A stretch of DNA of 25,905 nt from Fimenecus sp045611635. Its GTDB lineage: Bacteria > Bacillota > Clostridia > Oscillospirales > Acutalibacteraceae. Made by a program: the position numbers and the translations under genes. Shown here piece by piece: positions 22,870 to 25,905 of the stretch. How positions within the stretch are numbered: position 1 is the first letter of the stretch; every line of letters starts with the position of its first letter. The stretch is taken from contig JAZKXL010000100.1 in assembly GCA_045611635.1 (NCBI GenBank), positions 1 through 25,905 on the forward strand. Reading direction: 5' to 3'. Under the pieces are notes generated by a model that saw only the letters and a list, made by a program, of their open reading frames with translations, did no database searches and had not been told where the DNA came from.

Positions 22870-22897
22870 TTGAAATATATAAGAAAAGTTTTATAAT
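22870..22897 (+). promoter_or_regulatory. Sigma-A promoter of galT
   Basis: TTGAAA (22870-22875), 16-nt spacer, TATAAT (22892-22897), one mismatch to consensus. AAGGGG (22922-22927) lies 8 nt before ATG 22936. No operator-like palindrome is clear. Confidence 0.75.
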
Positions 22898-22935
22898 TAT
22901 AATAGATAATTTTTTCTATGTAAGGGGTACATATA

Positions 22936-24432
22936 ATGAATATTTACGAAGCAATAAATTCTCTTATAGCTTATGGCGTTAAAGAAAATCTTATTGAAGA
23001 ATTAGACAAGACTTGGGCAGTAAACCGTGTGCTTGAAATTCTTGATTTAGACAGTATGGAAACTGACGCTCAGGTAAAGTCAAATGACCTTCAAGAAATC
23101 CTTAGTACTATTCTTGATTTTGCAGTAGAAAAGGGAATTTGTGAAGATTCAATTGTTTATAAAGATTTGTTTGATACAAAGGTAATGGGCGCAATTACAC
23201 CAAGACCTTCTGAGGTTATTAAAACTTTTAAAGAAAAATATGAAGTTTCACCTGAAGAGGCAACAAATTATTATTATCACCTTGCACGTAAAAGTGACTA
23301 TATTCGCGAATATAGAATTAAGAATGATGTTAAATGGATAACAAACACTGAATATGGTGACATTGATATTACAATCAATCTTGCAAAACCTGAAAAAGAC
23401 CCTAAAGCAATTGCTGCTGCTACAAAAATGGAACAAAGCTCATATCCAACTTGTATGCTTTGTAAAGAGAATGAGGGATATCGTGGTCGTGTAAATCATC
23501 CAGCTCGTCAAAATCATAGGGTTATTCCAATTTGCCTTGATGGTGTAAATGCATATCTTCAATACTCTCCTTATGTTTATTATAACGAGCATTGTATTGT
23601 TTTTGATGAGGCACACAAGCCAATGAAGGTTTGTGAAAAGAATTTTAGACGTCTTTTCGATTTTGTTAAGCAATTTCCACATTATTTTATTGGTTCAAAC
23701 TCTGACTTGCCTATTTCAGGTGGCTCAATTTTAACTCATGAGCATTTCCAAGGTGGTCGTTATGAGTTTGCTATGGCAAAGGCGGAAATTGAAGAATACG
23801 TTGAATTTGATGGCTTTGCTGATGTTAAAGCGGGTATTGTAAAATGGCCTATGTCAGTAATCCGCCTTCAAGGTGATGACACTGATAGAATTTGCACACT
23901 TGCAGGTAAAATTCTTGCCGCTTGGCGTGATTATTCTGATGATGAGGCATTTATTATTGCTAAAACTGATGACGGTGAAATTCACAACACAATTACACCA
24001 ATTACAAGATTTGTAAATGGTAAATATGAAATTGATTTGGTGCTTCGTAACAATATTACAACTGAAGAATATCCTGACGGATATTACCATCCGCATCCTG
24101 AATATCACAACATAAAGAAAGAAAATATTGGCCTTATTGAGGTTATGGGACTTGCAGTTTTACCATCTCGCCTTAAAACTGAAATGGCAATTCTTAAAGA
24201 TGCTATTCTTGAAAATAAAGACATTAAAGCGGATGAAAGAATTGCAAAGCATTATGAATGGACAATGGGATTCAAAGCAAAATATAGTGATATAAATGCT
24301 GACAATATTGATAAGATTATTCGTGATGAAATAGGGCTTGTATTCACTGCAATTCTTGAACAATGTGGTGTTTATGATAGAACTGAAGAAGGTAGAGCAC
24401 AGTTTAAGAAATTTATAGCATCAGTAAGATAA
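22936..24432 (+). CDS. galT: UDP-glucose--hexose-1-phosphate uridylyltransferase, class II
   Basis: A 498-residue Leloir-pathway enzyme that swaps UMP between UDP-glucose and galactose-1-phosphate in the cytoplasm. It belongs to the class II (Firmicutes) GalT family, recognisable by length and by its start (IYEAINSLIAYG). C173-x2-C176 (CMLC), NHPARQNHRVIP and PYVYYNEHCIVF follow. The active site is THEHFQGG (267-274), with H270 the expected uridylylated His by analogy to the class I HPHxQ motif. galK and galE, often adjacent, are not in the window, so this is a stand-alone gene with its own promoter and terminator. The neighbouring MFS gene is convergent and not co-transcribed. Confidence 0.94.
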   Translation: MNIYEAINSLIAYGVKENLIEELDKTWAVNRVLEILDLDSMETDAQVKSNDLQEILSTILDFAVEKGICEDSIVYKDLFDTKVMGAITPRPSEVIKTFKEKYEVSPEEATNYYYHLARKSDYIREYRIKNDVKWITNTEYGDIDITINLAKPEKDPKAIAAATKMEQSSYPTCMLCKENEGYRGRVNHPARQNHRVIPICLDGVNAYLQYSPYVYYNEHCIVFDEAHKPMKVCEKNFRRLFDFVKQFPHYFIGSNSDLPISGGSILTHEHFQGGRYEFAMAKAEIEEYVEFDGFADVKAGIVKWPMSVIRLQGDDTDRICTLAGKILAAWRDYSDDEAFIIAKTDDGEIHNTITPITRFVNGKYEIDLVLRNNITTEEYPDGYYHPHPEYHNIKKENIGLIEVMGLAVLPSRLKTEMAILKDAILENKDIKADERIAKHYEWTMGFKAKYSDINADNIDKIIRDEIGLVFTAILEQCGVYDRTEEGRAQFKKFIASVR

Positions 24433-24450
24433 AAATTAATATAAAATAAA

Positions 24451-24484
24451 AAAAGGAGAATGGAATTATCCATTCTCCTTTTTT
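24451..24484. terminator. Bidirectional intrinsic terminator between galT and the third MFS gene
   Basis: Stem of 13-14 bp (24451-24464 with 24469-24482), loop of 4 nt, flanked by an A-rich run on the left and a T-run on the right, so it works on both strands. Confidence 0.92.
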
Positions 24485-24519
24485 ATTCAGTATTACGAAT
24501 TCCGAATTCTACGTTCAAT
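24485..24519. repeat. 7-bp-period repeat tract (family ATTNNGA), five units
   Basis: Five uninterrupted heptads start at 24485, 24492, 24499, 24506 and 24513; two are ATTACGA and ATTCCGA. The tract fills exactly the space between the terminator and the stop codon of the MFS gene (24520-24522). Confidence 0.72.
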
Positions 24520-25905
24520 TTAGTCCCACTCAGTACCGGTAACAGTATTTAAATCAAGACCTTTTGTATCGTGTGTTTTCTTAATAAGAGCAATAAGTGT
24601 AGCAACAAAGCTTGGTACAAGAAGACAAAGAGCAACTGTACCGATTACACCATCACCAAAAATAAGCGCAAAAATTGTATTTGTAATAAAACCAATTGCG
24701 TAGCCCACAAATCCCACAACTGTTTGTGCCGCAGTAGCAGATGAACGAAGATTTGTAGGTGCCGATTCGCTTGCCATCATAATAAGTACATCGTTTGTTG
24801 AATAATAGCTACCTACGAAAGCACCGCAGAAGAAACCAACAAGAGATGTATTTAAATTCATTTTTGCACCAACGGCAAAAATAACAAAACTGACAACACA
24901 GTTTGCCGCAACGGTAATTGCAGCCGCTTTTCTACCTTTTTTGTCAGAGATAAAGCCCATAATTACCTGTGAAACAGCCATACCGATAGGGTATAAAACA
25001 AGCGCTTGACTAACTTCTTTAACACTAACAAGGTCTAAAAATTCTTTTGCATTGTTGCCATAAACGCTCATAGCATAGCCATGAGATAGAATTGCCTGAT
25101 AATTCATACTACCTACAACACCAATGCCTGCAAGAGCAAAACAAATAAATACCCAACGAAGTTGCTTGTGGCTGAAGCCGAATTTAAGAGCGTCAATAAC
25201 TCCACCTTGAGAATTTTGTGCTTTTTTCTTTGCTTCTTCTGCTTGTAATTCGTCTTCTGACATTTTAAGGTAACGGATACGGGAATCAATGAACGCGTCA
25301 GTTTCTCTAGCAAAAAGAAGTGCAATAAGTGAAACAACAATGCCAACAATTGCAGGAATCATATAAACACTACGCCATTCACTTGCGGATTCCATTAACC
25401 ATCTACGAAGAAATGGTACAAGCATAACTGCCATATTGGCAAAGAATTTAACAACGGAATATGTGATTGCACGACTTTTAGCAGGTGCAGCTTCCATAAT
25501 ATACACAACATGCATATCGTGTGGCACAAAGAAGAGAATCAAACAAGCACCTAAAAAGTACATAATTACATCTTGTGAAAGGAAAATCACAAACAATGCA
25601 AACGCCATACCAAATGTGTTAATTATAAGAAATGTTTTTCTACCAAAACGGTCAGCAAGTGGTCTATAAATAATACCTATAATTTGAAATGGTATTGCAA
25701 CAATTTGTAAAAGATTTAGATATGTAACTGAACTTTCACTTTGGAAGAATGTGTTAGCAATTTCAGTTTGCATAAGTGAGTTGATTTGCGAAGCGATTTC
25801 GTCAACTGCATAAATAAGTGCAATAATCAAAAGAAGATACCAGAAGTAAGTGTTACTTTTTGGTCTTGCTTTTTGCTTTTCCCAATATGCAAGTTCTTTT
25901 GCTTT
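24520..25905 (-). CDS. MFS transporter (5' end outside window)
   Basis: The frame runs from its stop at 24520 to the right edge without interruption (461 residues visible), so the gene begins beyond the window; an internal TTG at 25830 is not the start. The visible N-terminus is a basic, soluble lead (ARPKSNTYFWY) before the first membrane helix. Motif A occurs twice, as in MFS proteins: DRFGRKTFLI in the first half and SDKKGRKAA in the second. It is not closely similar to the tandem MFS pair at 762-3586. A central charged loop (SEDELQAEEAKKKAQ) separates the two six-helix halves. The substrate is unknown; a metabolite or sugar permease is likely. Its stop abuts the heptad repeat at 24485-24519. 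Confidence 0.85.
   Translation of the reverse strand, partial: KAKELAYWEKQKARPKSNTYFWYLLLIIALIYAVDEIASQINSLMQTEIANTFFQSESSVTYLNLLQIVAIPFQIIGIIYRPLADRFGRKTFLIINTFGMAFALFVIFLSQDVIMYFLGACLILFFVPHDMHVVYIMEAAPAKSRAITYSVVKFFANMAVMLVPFLRRWLMESASEWRSVYMIPAIVGIVVSLIALLFARETDAFIDSRIRYLKMSEDELQAEEAKKKAQNSQGGVIDALKFGFSHKQLRWVFICFALAGIGVVGSMNYQAILSHGYAMSVYGNNAKEFLDLVSVKEVSQALVLYPIGMAVSQVIMGFISDKKGRKAAAITVAANCVVSFVIFAVGAKMNLNTSLVGFFCGAFVGSYYSTNDVLIMMASESAPTNLRSSATAAQTVVGFVGYAIGFITNTIFALIFGDGVIGTVALCLLVPSFVATLIALIKKTHDTKGLDLNTVTGTEWD

Noticed and set aside
22834..22935. Riboswitch in the galT leader
   Set aside because: Very AT-rich, with no conserved aptamer-like pairing. The promoter at 22870-22897 leaves only about 30 nt of leader.

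Overview
The window is AT-rich chromosomal DNA that looks like a low-GC, endospore-forming Clostridia (Firmicutes), probably a gut Oscillospiraceae/Ruminococcaceae-type organism. The reasons are a dipicolinate synthase pair (dpaA-dpaB), DUF951, a class II GalT, M18 aminopeptidase, G-rich Shine-Dalgarno sites and hairpin terminators. No rRNA, tRNA, insertion sequence, prophage or CRISPR was seen. Most genes are housekeeping or carbohydrate genes.

Layout. (1) 1-726, plus strand: the end of a Nudix (Ap4A-type) hydrolase overlapping a COG2426 small membrane exporter. (2) 762-5272, minus strand: a GH13 oligo-1,6-glucosidase-type enzyme followed by two tandem paralogous MFS permeases, read as an alpha-glucoside import and hydrolysis operon. 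(3) 5397-6530, minus strand: a membrane-anchored endonuclease/exonuclease/phosphatase-family protein followed by a 52-residue rubredoxin. (4) 6650-10602, plus strand: TrkA, TrkH and alanine racemase, tightly coupled. (5) 10660-12700, minus strand: murC and ung, overlapping. (6) 12806-14228, plus strand: dpaA and dpaB, preceded by a sigma-K-like promoter. (7) 14326-19445, minus strand: a six-gene operon of DUF951, prfA, an unrecognised two-TM protein, sua5, coaE and an M18 aminopeptidase. (8) 19554-24432, plus strand: an S1-repeat RNA-binding protein, a large secreted C-terminally anchored alpha/beta-hydrolase, and class II galT. (9) 24520 to the right edge, minus strand: a third MFS permease, cut by the window end.

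All four convergent junctions carry a strong hairpin that can terminate in both directions. The three divergent junctions (6531-6649, 12701-12805, 19446-19553) carry back-to-back promoters.

The most unusual signal is a set of six short, degenerate tracts with a strict 7-bp period. There are two sequence families, roughly GNAAANT and ATTNNGA. Five tracts start on or right beside the stop codon of a gene (EEP protein, alr, dpaB, M18 aminopeptidase, third MFS), between the stop and the terminator or running through the stop. I know of no named Firmicutes element of this kind. The other points worth attention are the two-TM protein between prfA and sua5, and the secreted hydrolase with a Leu/Gly-rich stalk.
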